Below, one piece after another: positions 15,081-23,990 of a stretch of 24,194 bases of DNA. Made by a program: the position numbers and the translations under genes. The number at the start of each line of letters is the position of its first letter. Position 1 is the first letter of the stretch. The stretch lies in the NCBI GenBank assembly GCA_964371655.1, contig CAYJOD010000096.1:1-24194 (forward strand), read 5' to 3'. Source of the stretch: CAZGSN01 sp964371655 (GTDB taxonomy: Bacteria; Desulfobacterota; Binatia; HRBIN30). The notes under the pieces are model-generated. The model ran no database searches, was not told where the DNA came from, and saw only the letters and a program-made list of their open reading frames with translations.

Positions 15081-15716
15081 TCAGATCCACTTCAACATGC
15101 CCGCGAACACGATCAAGCACAGAGCATCGAACGCGAAGATGGCGGCGACGGTCTGTGCCTTCCTTTTCACGCTCGGCATATCGTGGACCCAAAACGAGAC
15201 GACGAAAAAGGTCAGGTAGCCGAAGATGACGATGAGCAACGGGGCGCGCATGTTCCACCACCAGTAGTCCCAGGTCAGCGCGCCCACGGCGTTCAGGAAG
15301 AACTCGACGAAGACGCAGAAAACGGAAGCGCCCACCGCGATGACCCAGCGGTTCGGCAGGCCCAGAATCTTCAGGTGCTTGTCCGCCGGCAGCGTCTTGG
15401 CGACGACGATCCCGGCGCAGGCGAACATGAAGCAGATCTCAATGTTGAGCCCGATCAGGATCAAATAGGCGGTGCGCCCCGGGGCGCCCCATACGGGCGC
15501 GTACTGGGTGAAGTGGAAGACCAGCCCGTTCCAGATTTCGTTGAACCAGTCCATGCCCCACAGGGCGAGTCCCGCGAACACCAGGTTCCAGTTCCGGCGC
15601 TCGACCTCCACGGCGTAGATGTAGAGCACCAGCATCAGAAACGGGATCACGTACCATTGGAACTGACCGCCATCGCGAAGGATCGCCAAAGCGCGCTGCG
15701 CTGCATCGGTCGGCAT
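15081..15716 (-). CDS. Six-helix integral membrane protein, function unknown
   Basis: Membrane protein of 211 residues that I cannot place in a named family. Hydrophobic segments are at about 20-36, 43-66, 82-106, 122-147, 157-177 and 188-208. Aromatic-rich, probably conserved patches include WGMDWFNEIWNGLVFHF (53-69), the acidic in-membrane NIEICFMF (91-98) and TWDYWWWNMRAP (148-159); polar and acidic residues inside helices suggest a cofactor- or substrate-binding site rather than a simple anchor. There is no signal peptide beyond the first helix. The start is firm: AAGGAGGT lies 6 nt before the ATG. It is monocistronic as far as visible, with repeat-like spacer on both sides. It is not recognisably a heme b subunit for the molybdoenzyme at 21121-23982. 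Confidence 0.82.
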   Translation of the reverse strand: MPTDAAQRALAILRDGGQFQWYVIPFLMLVLYIYAVEVERRNWNLVFAGLALWGMDWFNEIWNGLVFHFTQYAPVWGAPGRTAYLILIGLNIEICFMFACAGIVVAKTLPADKHLKILGLPNRWVIAVGASVFCVFVEFFLNAVGALTWDYWWWNMRAPLLIVIFGYLTFFVVSFWVHDMPSVKRKAQTVAAIFAFDALCLIVFAGMLKWI

Positions 15717-16122
15717 AAGAAACCTCCTTAGCTGTCATTGCTCACGAAGCTCACCGCGGACAACACGGAGGGCGCAGGTGCCCACAACCGGAAAAAGATT
15801 GGGCATGAAACGCAGAGACACGCTTCGTAAAACCAACGCGCACAGTCGCGTCGATCGCGGGCAAGACGCGCGAGAAACCTCTCCCGATGGCAGCGGTGAG
15901 TAAGGTGCCAAACGTATCCTGGCTGGTACTGGTGAATTCTCTCGGCATGGTGCTCCCCACGACACGTCGCGAAAACGCGTCGCTCAGGTCGAATCAGGCC
16001 CCGACATGCGCGTGATCGCCCGTGATGTCAACCGGGTAGGCAAGCCCATTCCCGGGTCGCCGGCATTAAGCCGTTCGCACTTGAAGCGAGCGGCTCGAGC
16101 TGCGGGTCAGCATCCCGTCGCA
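15717..16122. other. Gene-free spacer with repeat-like words
   Basis: No gene is supported. A 65-codon frame on the minus strand (15948-15751) begins with an ATG after GGGGAG, but its second half is made of intergenic-type words (CTCTGCGTTTCATG, CTCCGTGTTGTCCGCGG) and it resembles nothing I know. The region contains the strong ribosome site of the membrane protein at its left edge and a terminator-like hairpin at its right edge. A promoter for the membrane protein must lie here, but I cannot point to one. Confidence 0.4.
16069..16095 (-). terminator. Terminator-like hairpin after the FG-GAP protein gene
   Basis: Arms 16069-16078 and 16086-16095 pair at 9 of 10 positions plus one wobble, around a 7-nt loop. 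It lies 28 nt after the stop codon of the 1551-residue protein gene on the minus strand. The following sequence (TAATG) has little T, so intrinsic termination is only moderately likely. Confidence 0.45.
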
Positions 16123-19100
16123 CTACGGCTTGTGCGCCGCAAACTGCCCGCCGTCGTTGCGGCGGGCTGGGATGTCGAAGGAGCTACTCCAGCAGATGTC
16201 TGCATCGTTTCTGAACAGTTGCACGATCAAGGCCGTGTCCTGCTCGAAGAACTGTCTGTCGCTGAACGGAGTCGGCAACGGCAAATTTGGGCCGCCGCCG
16301 ATTAGCCTGATTTGTGGTTTGCCGGAGGCGCCACTCTTTATGTCTAGCGTCGTGATGCCATCATTGGCACCGCTCCTGTCGGTGTAGGACCACCTCGAAG
16401 TACCAAACGCTTGCCAGCAAGCCGTACTGCCACAGATGCCGCCGGTTGGAATCGCGACGCCCATCTTGAGGATCGGTGTCTTGCCGCTCTCGTCGTACAC
16501 GCACAGTCGATAGCTCGTTCCACCGGTGACCGGCGAGCCGAAATCGCTCGGCGACGCGGCCGCCGTTCCCTGGCTCCACTTCCAGCTCAACTTCCGTAGA
16601 ACACTGCTCTTGAATTGCGCCTTGTTGCGAGCCGCGACGCCACACCCGCGGTCCGGTACAGCCGGGCACCCAGCCGCAAGGGTGGCGGTCGGGGTGCTGG
16701 TCGCGGTATCGGTCGGCGAGTTGGTGGGCGTCTCCGTCGCTGTGTCGGTGGGCGTCCTTGTCGGTGTACTCGTTGGGGTCGCGGTCTCGGTGAATGAGGT
16801 CGTCGGTGTGACGGTTGCAGTTAGTGTGGCTGTTGACGTTGGTGTGACGCTGTTCGTTACTGTCGGGCTGCACGTCGGCGTGCTCGTCGCCGATGAGGTT
16901 GGGCTTTGAGTGGATGTTTCGGTTGGCGTGGCACTCGGGGTTGTTGTCGAGCTGCAACTGGATGTTGGCGTCGAGGTTGATGTACCCGTCGCCGTGCTGG
17001 TTGGGGTGTCGGTGGCTGTGCTGGTCGCTGTCGTCGTCGGCGAGTAAGTGAATGTCTCTGTCGGTGTCGGCGAAGGTGTTGCCGTTGGCGTAGAGCTTAC
17101 GGTGGAGCTCGGTGTCGATGTTGATGTGGCCGTAGCGGTGCTGGTTGGGGTGTCGGTGGCTGTGCTGGTCGCTGTTGTCGTTGGTGAGTGAGTGAATGTC
17201 TCTGTCGGTGTCGGCGAAGGTGTTGCCGTTGGCGTAGAGCTTACGGTGGAGCTCGGTGTCGATGTTGATGTGGCCGTAGCGGTGCTGGTTGGGGTGTGGG
17301 TGGCTGTGCTGGTCGCTGTCGTCGTTGGTGAGTGAGTGAATGTCTCCGTCGGTGTCGGCGAAGGTGTCGCTGTTGGCGTAGTGCTTGCGGTGGAGCTGGG
17401 TGTCGCGGTTTGGGTGGGCAACCCGCACGACGCATTCGCAAAGTGCTGGCCGATTCTCCCAGCACTCAGTGCCTGGCCCCAGTAGAAGGCGACTTCGTCG
17501 AGGGCACCATCAAAGTTATCTTGACCTCCCTCCAACGCCGAGGCTGCTAGGATCAACCCTCCCGACGAAGGATCGGAGCAGTCACAAGTACCTGGAATCG
17601 CTCCGAGCTGAACGCCGTCTCGATAGGAGCTCAGAGTCGCAATCGACGAACTGTAGGACCAAGCATAGTGGTGCCAATTCTCGTCGGGAACCATGATCGG
17701 GCTAGCGGCCCTGCAGGAGTCTCGGCACCCGAAGATCTCCAGAGTATTGATTTCGTACCCGTAGATGATGCTGCCATGGTTGTAGTCGATGTTCGTCAGA
17801 TACTGAGCCGAGCCGGACAGGGCCGTCCGAATCCATAGCTCCATCGTAAAGTCCCCGAACGGCGGAGCGTGAACATCGGGTGCGATCATGACGTCCCGAG
17901 GCTTGTCAAAGAGCACTGCTGTGTCCGTCGCTATCGGGAACGCTCCCGCTACCGAAACCGGATCAGCGACACCGTTGTTCCGGTAAACACCGTTCCGAGA
18001 GCCGGCGCGGTCGACGACTACCGATCCATCGATAGGCGAGAGCTCATCCAAGCGATAGTAGGCAGTAGGGAGATCGTCCAGCACCGCCTGTGCGTATGAC
18101 GCTGAGCACTCCCCTAGGATGGGTGTTGCCGTGGGAGTTCCCCCTTCTGCATTCGTCGCGGTGATAGATGGCGTGTTTGTGGGCGTGTTTGTAGCTGTCT
18201 GTGTAGGTGTTCGGGTGAAGGTTCTCGTCGACGTAATCGTCGGCGTTATCGTGGCTGTCCTGGTAGGCGTCCTGGTGGGCGTCTCTGCCGGTGTACCTGC
18301 GGGTGTCGCCGTCGGCGTGGCAAGATCGCACGCGTCGCCGAGTCCGTTGCCGTCCGCGTCCGACTGATCTGGGTTGGCGATTTCGGGACAGTTGTCGAGA
18401 TGATTCACGAAGCCGTCGCCGTCCAAATCAGGATCGCTCGACCCGTAGGTTCCGAACGCTATGGCTCCGGTTTGACTGCCTGCCACAAAGACATTCCACC
18501 CATAGCCCGCGTCGCCAAGAATCAGGTTGTCGGTGAGGCCGAGCGAGGAGCCGATGGGTCCGCTCGACCACGCCATGCTGGCCGTGCCGAAGTCATAGAG
18601 ACCCATCCGATCATCGCAGGCAAACTGGATCGTCGCCGGCAGCGACGAAGACTGCACGTACGAAAGGCTGTTCAAGGACGAGATGCAGAGCGCCGCCCTG
18701 ATGGTTTGGGTCAGGGTCGTGTTGTCGATCTCGACGAGCGATCCCGCGGAAGTTCCCGCCCAGATCTCGCGAATGCCGTTATTGTCAAGGTCACCGATCT
18801 CGAGGCCGCGATAGCCGCCGAGTGGGGACTGGCGCATAGCGTGCGTGACTCCATCGATCACATAGATGAAATCGCGGGACACGACGATTTCCGGAGATCC
18901 GTCGCCATTGAGGTCTCCGGTCGCCAGTGCAAACACGTCATTCCAGCCGGTGCCGATGAGCTCCTTCCATTCGACCTCGCCACTTGCTCCGTCGATCACG
19001 TAGACGAAGGCTCCGGGAGAACCCGTGTGCTCGACGCCGCCTCCAGCAATGATTTCGATCTCCCCGTCACCATCGATGTCGTCGAGAGCAAGAGCATAGA

Positions 19101-20778
19101 GTGGCGAGCCGTTGTCGAAGAGGTATCGATCCTTGACGACGTGATCGCGACCGTCGATCACGTACAGCGCACCGTTGTAGAGCCGATCCGTGGCGACGAC
19201 GATGTCGGTCCGGCCGTCGCGATCGACATCGCCGATCTCGACGTCGTGCACACCGGTCCACGCGAACCCTCCAAAGAGCTGCGATCCGCTCTGCCACTCA
19301 ACATGGCCCGTAGCCGCATCGAGGATGTACATGACCCCATCGGCGTATCCGCTGTTGCTCTCCCACGAAATCGCCACGACCTCCTGGGATCCGTCGTCAT
19401 CGACGTCGCCGATGGCCATGGCCTGAAAGGGACCAACGACGTCCGTGCTCTGAAACTCCGCCGCGAGCGTGGCCACATCGTGAACGAAAAAGAAGTCCTC
19501 GCCCGTGGATGTCCAGCCACCGCCCCACATCACCTCGAGTCCGCCGTCGCCGTCGGTGTCCGCGACGGCGATGCGGGTCGTGCCGTGTTCTGGATTGCGG
19601 ATCTGCCTGATCTCGGTGCCCGCTGCGGCGTCGAGAGCATGGATTTCTCCCCACTGGGCGTCGCCATAGAGGATCTCGCTGCGGCCGTCTCCCGTCACGT
19701 CGACGAGAAGTAACGCATGGATGTCGAGGTCGGTGGGGATCGCGTATTTTCGTGAGCGCATGTCGGCGTCGAACACATCAAGGTAGTACCAGCTGCGCGC
19801 CGATACGATCTCCTCCATGCCGTCGCCGTCGAGGTCGGCGAGACCCAGATAGGCACCGGGACTATAGGCCGTTCCGTAGTCCCACTCGATCGTGACCAAC
19901 CCGTCAACGTACTCGATCACCTTTCCTCCGGCGAAGACGATCTCCAGCTGTGCATCACTGTCGACGTTACCAACTGCGACGTCTACGCCGCCGTAGGGAA
20001 TCATGCTCTTGCCGGCGTAGGAGACGGGATCGCGGAAATACGTGGCGGTCGAGGTCGCGACCACCAGCTCCTCCGCTCCGTCGTTGTCCGCGTCGGCGAG
20101 AAGAATCCCAGTGATCGCCGCAGAGGCCACCGTAATCTCCGTCTGGAGCTCCAGGCTTGCGCCGTCGAATACTTGCATTCGTCCATCGCTTCGGCCGATG
20201 AAGATCTTCTGCGCTCCACCGATGCGATGGACGGCAATGCGGGATATTCCGGGATTGAGAACCGGACTCGACCAAACGATCTTGTAGTCCCCCGAAGCCT
20301 GCGCGCGCAGGACGAGCCAGCTATCGTTCGACGAAAAGCCACCACGGCTCGACGAGCTGACGACGACTTCGAGACTCCCGTCTTCATCGAGATCGACCGG
20401 GATCATTCCGGTCCGCCCAATGCTCGTCCCCCAGATGTGAAGCTGCCAAGCCGGCTCGAAGGCGACGGCTGAAGCGGGAGCCGACGGTGCCTCAGACTCA
20501 GCTAGTCTGTTTGGGGATGCGATAGAGGGATCGCCAGTCGCTTGATGATCGCTCGTCTCGAGAGCGACATCGGGAGGACGGTAAGACTGTTGCTCGCCCC
20601 CGCTGGTACGCACGACGTTCCCGTAGGCGTCGAGCTGCAGAAGAGGCCGTCCAGGTTCAATTGTAACAGCGAAAGTGACGCCATTACCGTAAAGAGCACA
20701 AATCAGAACGCCAAACCAAATGTGTTGCGATCCCCGACTTACCCGCTTCCGATGAGGCAGCCCCCCGCTCATCATCAT
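16123..20778 (-). CDS. Giant exported FG-GAP / LamG protein with Thr-Pro repeat stalks
   Basis: Exported protein of 1551 residues. Signal peptide about 1-37 with a long basic n-region and the core IWFGVLICALYGNGVTFA. Eleven FG-GAP/VCBS-type Ca2+-binding blades between about 125 and 690, recognisable by D.D.DG..EIV motifs (DLDEDGSLEVVV, DLDGDGMEEIVS, DIDGDGEIEIIA). A thrombospondin-3-like Ca2+ segment at about 780-816 (LDGDGFVNHLDNCPE). Thr/Pro linker 1 at about 820-888; LamG-like domain at about 895-1120; Thr/Pro linker 2 at about 1125-1366, with 48-residue repeats; C-terminal domain at about 1368-1551 (SYRLCVYDESG, CWQAF, ending with CWSSSFDIPARRNDGG). The ATG at 20778 is preferred because GGAGG lies 6 nt upstream; the TTG two codons earlier touches that site. 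Likely a Ca2+-stabilised surface or secreted binding protein; the ligand is unknown. Confidence 0.88.
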   Translation of the reverse strand: MMMSGGLPHRKRVSRGSQHIWFGVLICALYGNGVTFAVTIEPGRPLLQLDAYGNVVRTSGGEQQSYRPPDVALETSDHQATGDPSIASPNRLAESEAPSAPASAVAFEPAWQLHIWGTSIGRTGMIPVDLDEDGSLEVVVSSSSRGGFSSNDSWLVLRAQASGDYKIVWSSPVLNPGISRIAVHRIGGAQKIFIGRSDGRMQVFDGASLELQTEITVASAAITGILLADADNDGAEELVVATSTATYFRDPVSYAGKSMIPYGGVDVAVGNVDSDAQLEIVFAGGKVIEYVDGLVTIEWDYGTAYSPGAYLGLADLDGDGMEEIVSARSWYYLDVFDADMRSRKYAIPTDLDIHALLLVDVTGDGRSEILYGDAQWGEIHALDAAAGTEIRQIRNPEHGTTRIAVADTDGDGGLEVMWGGGWTSTGEDFFFVHDVATLAAEFQSTDVVGPFQAMAIGDVDDDGSQEVVAISWESNSGYADGVMYILDAATGHVEWQSGSQLFGGFAWTGVHDVEIGDVDRDGRTDIVVATDRLYNGALYVIDGRDHVVKDRYLFDNGSPLYALALDDIDGDGEIEIIAGGGVEHTGSPGAFVYVIDGASGEVEWKELIGTGWNDVFALATGDLNGDGSPEIVVSRDFIYVIDGVTHAMRQSPLGGYRGLEIGDLDNNGIREIWAGTSAGSLVEIDNTTLTQTIRAALCISSLNSLSYVQSSSLPATIQFACDDRMGLYDFGTASMAWSSGPIGSSLGLTDNLILGDAGYGWNVFVAGSQTGAIAFGTYGSSDPDLDGDGFVNHLDNCPEIANPDQSDADGNGLGDACDLATPTATPAGTPAETPTRTPTRTATITPTITSTRTFTRTPTQTATNTPTNTPSITATNAEGGTPTATPILGECSASYAQAVLDDLPTAYYRLDELSPIDGSVVVDRAGSRNGVYRNNGVADPVSVAGAFPIATDTAVLFDKPRDVMIAPDVHAPPFGDFTMELWIRTALSGSAQYLTNIDYNHGSIIYGYEINTLEIFGCRDSCRAASPIMVPDENWHHYAWSYSSSIATLSSYRDGVQLGAIPGTCDCSDPSSGGLILAASALEGGQDNFDGALDEVAFYWGQALSAGRIGQHFANASCGLPTQTATPSSTASTTPTATPSPTPTETFTHSPTTTATSTATHTPTSTATATSTSTPSSTVSSTPTATPSPTPTETFTHSPTTTATSTATDTPTSTATATSTSTPSSTVSSTPTATPSPTPTETFTYSPTTTATSTATDTPTSTATGTSTSTPTSSCSSTTTPSATPTETSTQSPTSSATSTPTCSPTVTNSVTPTSTATLTATVTPTTSFTETATPTSTPTRTPTDTATETPTNSPTDTATSTPTATLAAGCPAVPDRGCGVAARNKAQFKSSVLRKLSWKWSQGTAAASPSDFGSPVTGGTSYRLCVYDESGKTPILKMGVAIPTGGICGSTACWQAFGTSRWSYTDRSGANDGITTLDIKSGASGKPQIRLIGGGPNLPLPTPFSDRQFFEQDTALIVQLFRNDADICWSSSFDIPARRNDGGQFAAHKP
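16994..17412 (-). repeat. Three tandem 144-bp repeats inside the Thr/Pro stalk
   Basis: Units start at 16994, 17138 and 17282, exactly 144 bp (48 codons) apart; the third is cut short at about 17412. Each encodes a unit that includes SSTPTATPSPTPTETFTHSP and then PTTTATSTATDTPTSTA. The first two units are nearly identical at DNA level, pointing to recent expansion. The repeat is in frame, so copy-number change alters stalk length without breaking the gene. Confidence 0.9.
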
Positions 20779-21120
20779 TTTCAACCTCCAGAGCTTGGAA
20801 CGTTAGATAGCGATCACTTCACAATGGCACACTATTCCATCTTTCATCTCAGGCAAGCGTAAAGTGCGGTATGCGTCTTAGAAGAAGGTCGACGACGTTG
20901 ACGCCGCTGTTTGGAAGGACTCCCTCTCCCGCACCACTGCGGGAGAGGTGAGCTGGCTTTGTGGTGGATCTCGAAAATCTTCGCACTGCGCGACGATCCA
21001 CAGTATTCGTAAGTCAGGGCACCGGTTCGCGAGGCCGGAGCTGCTGGCACCGATGGATGAAGGACGTATCCCCTTTTCCCGCGTGGCGTTCTCAGCGCTC
21101 TCTGCGGTGAGAAACTCGGG
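20779..21120. other. Gene-free spacer between the molybdoenzyme and FG-GAP genes
   Basis: This 342-bp gap holds the FG-GAP gene ribosome site (20785-20789), the hairpin at 20923-20948 and, at about 21088-21115, degenerate repeat words of the CGCAGAG type (minus strand ACCGCAGAGAGCGCTGAG). I see no gene. The sequence between the hairpin and 21010 (minus strand TCGCGCAGTGCGAAGA) resembles the inner flank of the 5184-5379 element, so it may be a decayed relative. Confidence 0.45.
20923..20948. repeat. Dispersed 11-bp-stem hairpin
   Basis: CCTCTCCCGCA (20923-20933) and its exact reverse complement (20938-20948) enclose CCAC. The stem is the same as that at 6290-6317. Here it lies about 170 bp after the molybdoenzyme stop on the minus strand and could serve as a 3' end, again without a T-tract. 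Confidence 0.65.
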
Positions 21121-23982
21121 TCAGACGCGTTCGACTTCAACGCGCGTATCGCGATCGACCTGGTTGGGTTCCCAGTGCGCGTAGTTCCAGTGCAGCTGTC
21201 CGTAGTCGCCGACCAGACTGGTGGCCTTGAACGGACTGGGTATGATGGCGTGGTCGCTGCGGCCGTCGCGGAACTGGAAGGGCTCCCACGCATGATAGAC
21301 GAAGACCATACCGGGCTGGACGTAGCGCGCCACCTTGGCGCGCAGGATGAACGCGCCGAGGTCATTGCGAACGCGCACGAAGTCGTGGTCGTTGATGCCG
21401 CGTGCCGTGGCATCGCGATCGTTCAGATACACCACCGGCTCACCGCGTTGCAGACGCAGAAGAGTGCGCTGGTCGCGCCACTGCGAATGGATGCTCCAAC
21501 GCGTATGGCCGCCACTCATGACGAGCGGATGGTCGCCACCGGAGGCAGGCGGCGGCTTGTGGGTCGGCAGGGCTTCGCCGCACTCGAGGAACCACGGGTG
21601 GTCGATGTAGAACTGCTGCCGGCCGGTGAGGGTCGGCCACGGCTGCTTCTTCTCGACGAACCAGCGGTGCGGCACCAGCGGCTCGTTCTCGGAGTAGTCA
21701 CTGAAGAAGCCTGCCGCGCCACCCGGAGCGCCGGTGCTGCGGAAGCGCACCGCACCGGCCTGGCGCATATCACCGAGGGATACCTGCTTCGTCGACGAAG
21801 AGTAATTGAGCACAAACTCGAGTGCCTTCTCTTCATCGACCGGGGTGAAGCGGCCACGATCGCTGAAGGCCTCGTCGAGACGACGCGCGTCGCGTTCCAC
21901 CTCGCCGATGTCGATGTACGGTTTCAAATCGCGGCGCTGCGCCTCGCGCGCCACCGCCGCGGCCAGCAGGCCGAAGATCTCCCATTCCGCCTTCGCCTCG
22001 CCAAGCGGGGGCACGGCGCGGTCACCGAGATGGACGTAGGGAATGAACGAGGCGAGATACTTGAGATCAATCTTCTCGTACCAGTGCGCGGCGGGTAGGA
22101 GGATATCCGCGTAGCGCGCCGTCTCGCTCATGCGGAAGTCGACGGCGACGATGGTCTTGACCTTGGGCCACAGTGTCTGCAGCACGCGCGTGTTGTTGCG
22201 CAGGTGACGCAGGACGTTGCCGAAGATCGAGATGATCACCTCGGGAGCACGCCCGGGCTCGGGTATGACGGGAAACCACTTCTTCTGAATCGCTTCGCGC
22301 AGATAGTCCTTGACCGGACGCGTTGTACTGGTGTCGCCGTACTTGGGGTTGCCCGAGGCCTCGTCGAGGCCGGCGTGTACCTGGTGCCAGATCGATCCAG
22401 GAACGAAGTAGCGCGAGAAGAAATGCTCGGTCTCCTTCGGATCGAGGTAGTTCTTGGCGCCGAAGGTGGCGAGATCGACGATACCGAGGCGCTCCTGCAT
22501 GGCGAGCAGCGCGAAGCCTTCAGGTGCGAAGAAACCGCCGGCGCGCCAACCGCCGCCGGCGCGGCCGAAGTTGCCGGTGAGCGAGGCGAGCAGGATCTGG
22601 GCGCGCTGCGCCAGATCGGCATGCAGGAACTTGCATTGCCCCCATTGCGACAGGATCAGCGCGGCCGGTGCCTTGGCGAAGCCATGTGCGAAACGGCGAA
22701 TGGTCGACGCCGCTACGCCGGTGATCTTCTCGACCTGCTCAGGACGATAGTCGCGGTCGAGCTGCTCGCGCAGTTGTACGAACACGGTGCGCACGGCAAC
22801 CGGCTTGTTGCCGACCGTTACCGTGCCGCTGAACTGCAGATCGGGGCTGAGGTCGCCGCCAGCGAGCGTCTTGAGGGCGCCGCTGCCCGGTGCCGCCACC
22901 GCGCTGCGACGCTTGTTGTCCCATACGAGGAAAGCGCTGTCGGAGCCGCCGCGGGTCATATCCGACTCGCGCAGGAAGCGGCCGTTGTCGCTGCGCACCA
23001 GCAACGGCAGATCGGTTTGCTCGACGACGTAGGCCGGATTGTATAGTTGCTCGGCGATCATTACCTGGGCGGCGCCCAGGGCCAGGGCCGCATCGGTGCC
23101 CGGGCGCGGGTTCAGCCACAGATCGGCGTGGATGCTGCTGTTGTTCAAATCGGGGCTGACGACCACGATCTCGGCGCCGCGATAGCGCGCCTCGTAGAGG
23201 AAGTGCGCGTCCGGGATGCGCGTCGCCGACGGGTTGAATGCCCACAGGACGATGTACGACGAGCGCCACCAGTCGTCCGACGACCCGCACGGGTGGCCGT
23301 TGCCGAGAGTCATCGTAGCGCCGACGGACAAGTCGCCGATCTGCGCCATCGAGTCGGTGGACGGGGCGCCCAGCATGCGGAAGAAACGCAGCGGCGCGGC
23401 GCTGTTGGGTCCGGCACCGATATTCGGGCCGAGCTCGCAGAGCACCGACGACGGCCCGGCGTGTTGGAGGCCATCGACGATGCCGGTGGCGACCGCGGCC
23501 AACGCATCGTCCCACGATATACGCTCCCAACGGCCTTCGCCGCGGGCGCCGACGCGGCGCATCGGGTAGCGGATGCGCGACGGCGAGTACATCTGCGAGC
23601 TGGAGCACGCGCCCTTTTGACAGCCGCGTGGGTTGAAGTCCGGCAACCCGGGCGTCGACGCGGTGTAGGGCGACTTCTGTTCCTCGCGCCACACCATGTC
23701 GTCCTTGACGTAGAGGTTCCACGCACAACCGGACACGCAGTTGGTCATCGTGTGGGTGCCGCGTGCGACCCGATCCCAGGTCCACTTCTGCCGATAAACG
23801 TCTTCCCAGCTGCGGTACGCCGGCACCTCGACGTGCCCCGCGGCTTGCGCGGGTGTAGGCGCCGGTTGATCGGGAGCGCCCCAGGCGTAATCGAGGTTGG
23901 TGAGTCCGAGGGTCAACGCCGCCGCAGCGCTACCGCGCAAGAAGTCGCGTCGGGTCCAGCCACTTCGAGTGGGGTCTGCCAT
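21121..23982 (-). CDS. Tat-exported type II DMSO-reductase-family molybdoenzyme, catalytic subunit
   Basis: Catalytic (alpha) subunit of 953 residues, the normal size for the NarG/EbdA/DdhA/SerA branch that binds bis-MGD molybdenum. Seen: twin-arginine signal TRRDFLRG (10-17) and hydrophobic stretch, so export folded to the periplasm; Fe-S ligands H77-x4-C82-x3-C86-x34-C121; candidate molybdenum ligand D217 in QIGDLSVGATMTLGNG; SSYIVLWAFNPSATRIPDAHF (241-261), typical of type II enzymes; and a C-terminal MGD-binding domain with GHTRWSIHSQWRD and TSLVGDYGQLHW. Relatives hydroxylate hydrocarbons or sterols without oxygen (EbdA, AhyA, steroid C25 dehydrogenase) or oxidise dimethyl sulfide or reduce oxyanions; the substrate here is undecided, and hydroxylation is a guess from resemblance. 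No beta, gamma or chaperone gene follows within the operon distance. Confidence 0.88.
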   Translation of the reverse strand: MADPTRSGWTRRDFLRGSAAAALTLGLTNLDYAWGAPDQPAPTPAQAAGHVEVPAYRSWEDVYRQKWTWDRVARGTHTMTNCVSGCAWNLYVKDDMVWREEQKSPYTASTPGLPDFNPRGCQKGACSSSQMYSPSRIRYPMRRVGARGEGRWERISWDDALAAVATGIVDGLQHAGPSSVLCELGPNIGAGPNSAAPLRFFRMLGAPSTDSMAQIGDLSVGATMTLGNGHPCGSSDDWWRSSYIVLWAFNPSATRIPDAHFLYEARYRGAEIVVVSPDLNNSSIHADLWLNPRPGTDAALALGAAQVMIAEQLYNPAYVVEQTDLPLLVRSDNGRFLRESDMTRGGSDSAFLVWDNKRRSAVAAPGSGALKTLAGGDLSPDLQFSGTVTVGNKPVAVRTVFVQLREQLDRDYRPEQVEKITGVAASTIRRFAHGFAKAPAALILSQWGQCKFLHADLAQRAQILLASLTGNFGRAGGGWRAGGFFAPEGFALLAMQERLGIVDLATFGAKNYLDPKETEHFFSRYFVPGSIWHQVHAGLDEASGNPKYGDTSTTRPVKDYLREAIQKKWFPVIPEPGRAPEVIISIFGNVLRHLRNNTRVLQTLWPKVKTIVAVDFRMSETARYADILLPAAHWYEKIDLKYLASFIPYVHLGDRAVPPLGEAKAEWEIFGLLAAAVAREAQRRDLKPYIDIGEVERDARRLDEAFSDRGRFTPVDEEKALEFVLNYSSSTKQVSLGDMRQAGAVRFRSTGAPGGAAGFFSDYSENEPLVPHRWFVEKKQPWPTLTGRQQFYIDHPWFLECGEALPTHKPPPASGGDHPLVMSGGHTRWSIHSQWRDQRTLLRLQRGEPVVYLNDRDATARGINDHDFVRVRNDLGAFILRAKVARYVQPGMVFVYHAWEPFQFRDGRSDHAIIPSPFKATSLVGDYGQLHWNYAHWEPNQVDRDTRVEVERV

Positions 23983-23990
23983 GGTTCCCG

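Noticed and set aside
15751..15948. A 65-codon minus-strand frame with GGGGAG before its ATG
   Set aside because: The second half consists of intergenic repeat-like words and Cys/Pro/Arg noise, with no known resemblance. Kept only as a note in the spacer entry.
16994..17412. CRISPR array as an explanation of the regular repeats
   Set aside because: The 144-bp units are contiguous, coding and without spacers; they encode a Thr/Pro stalk.
18400..19713. A 437-codon plus-strand open frame inside the FG-GAP gene
   Set aside because: It is the complement of regularly spaced D.DGDG motifs; composition explains its length.
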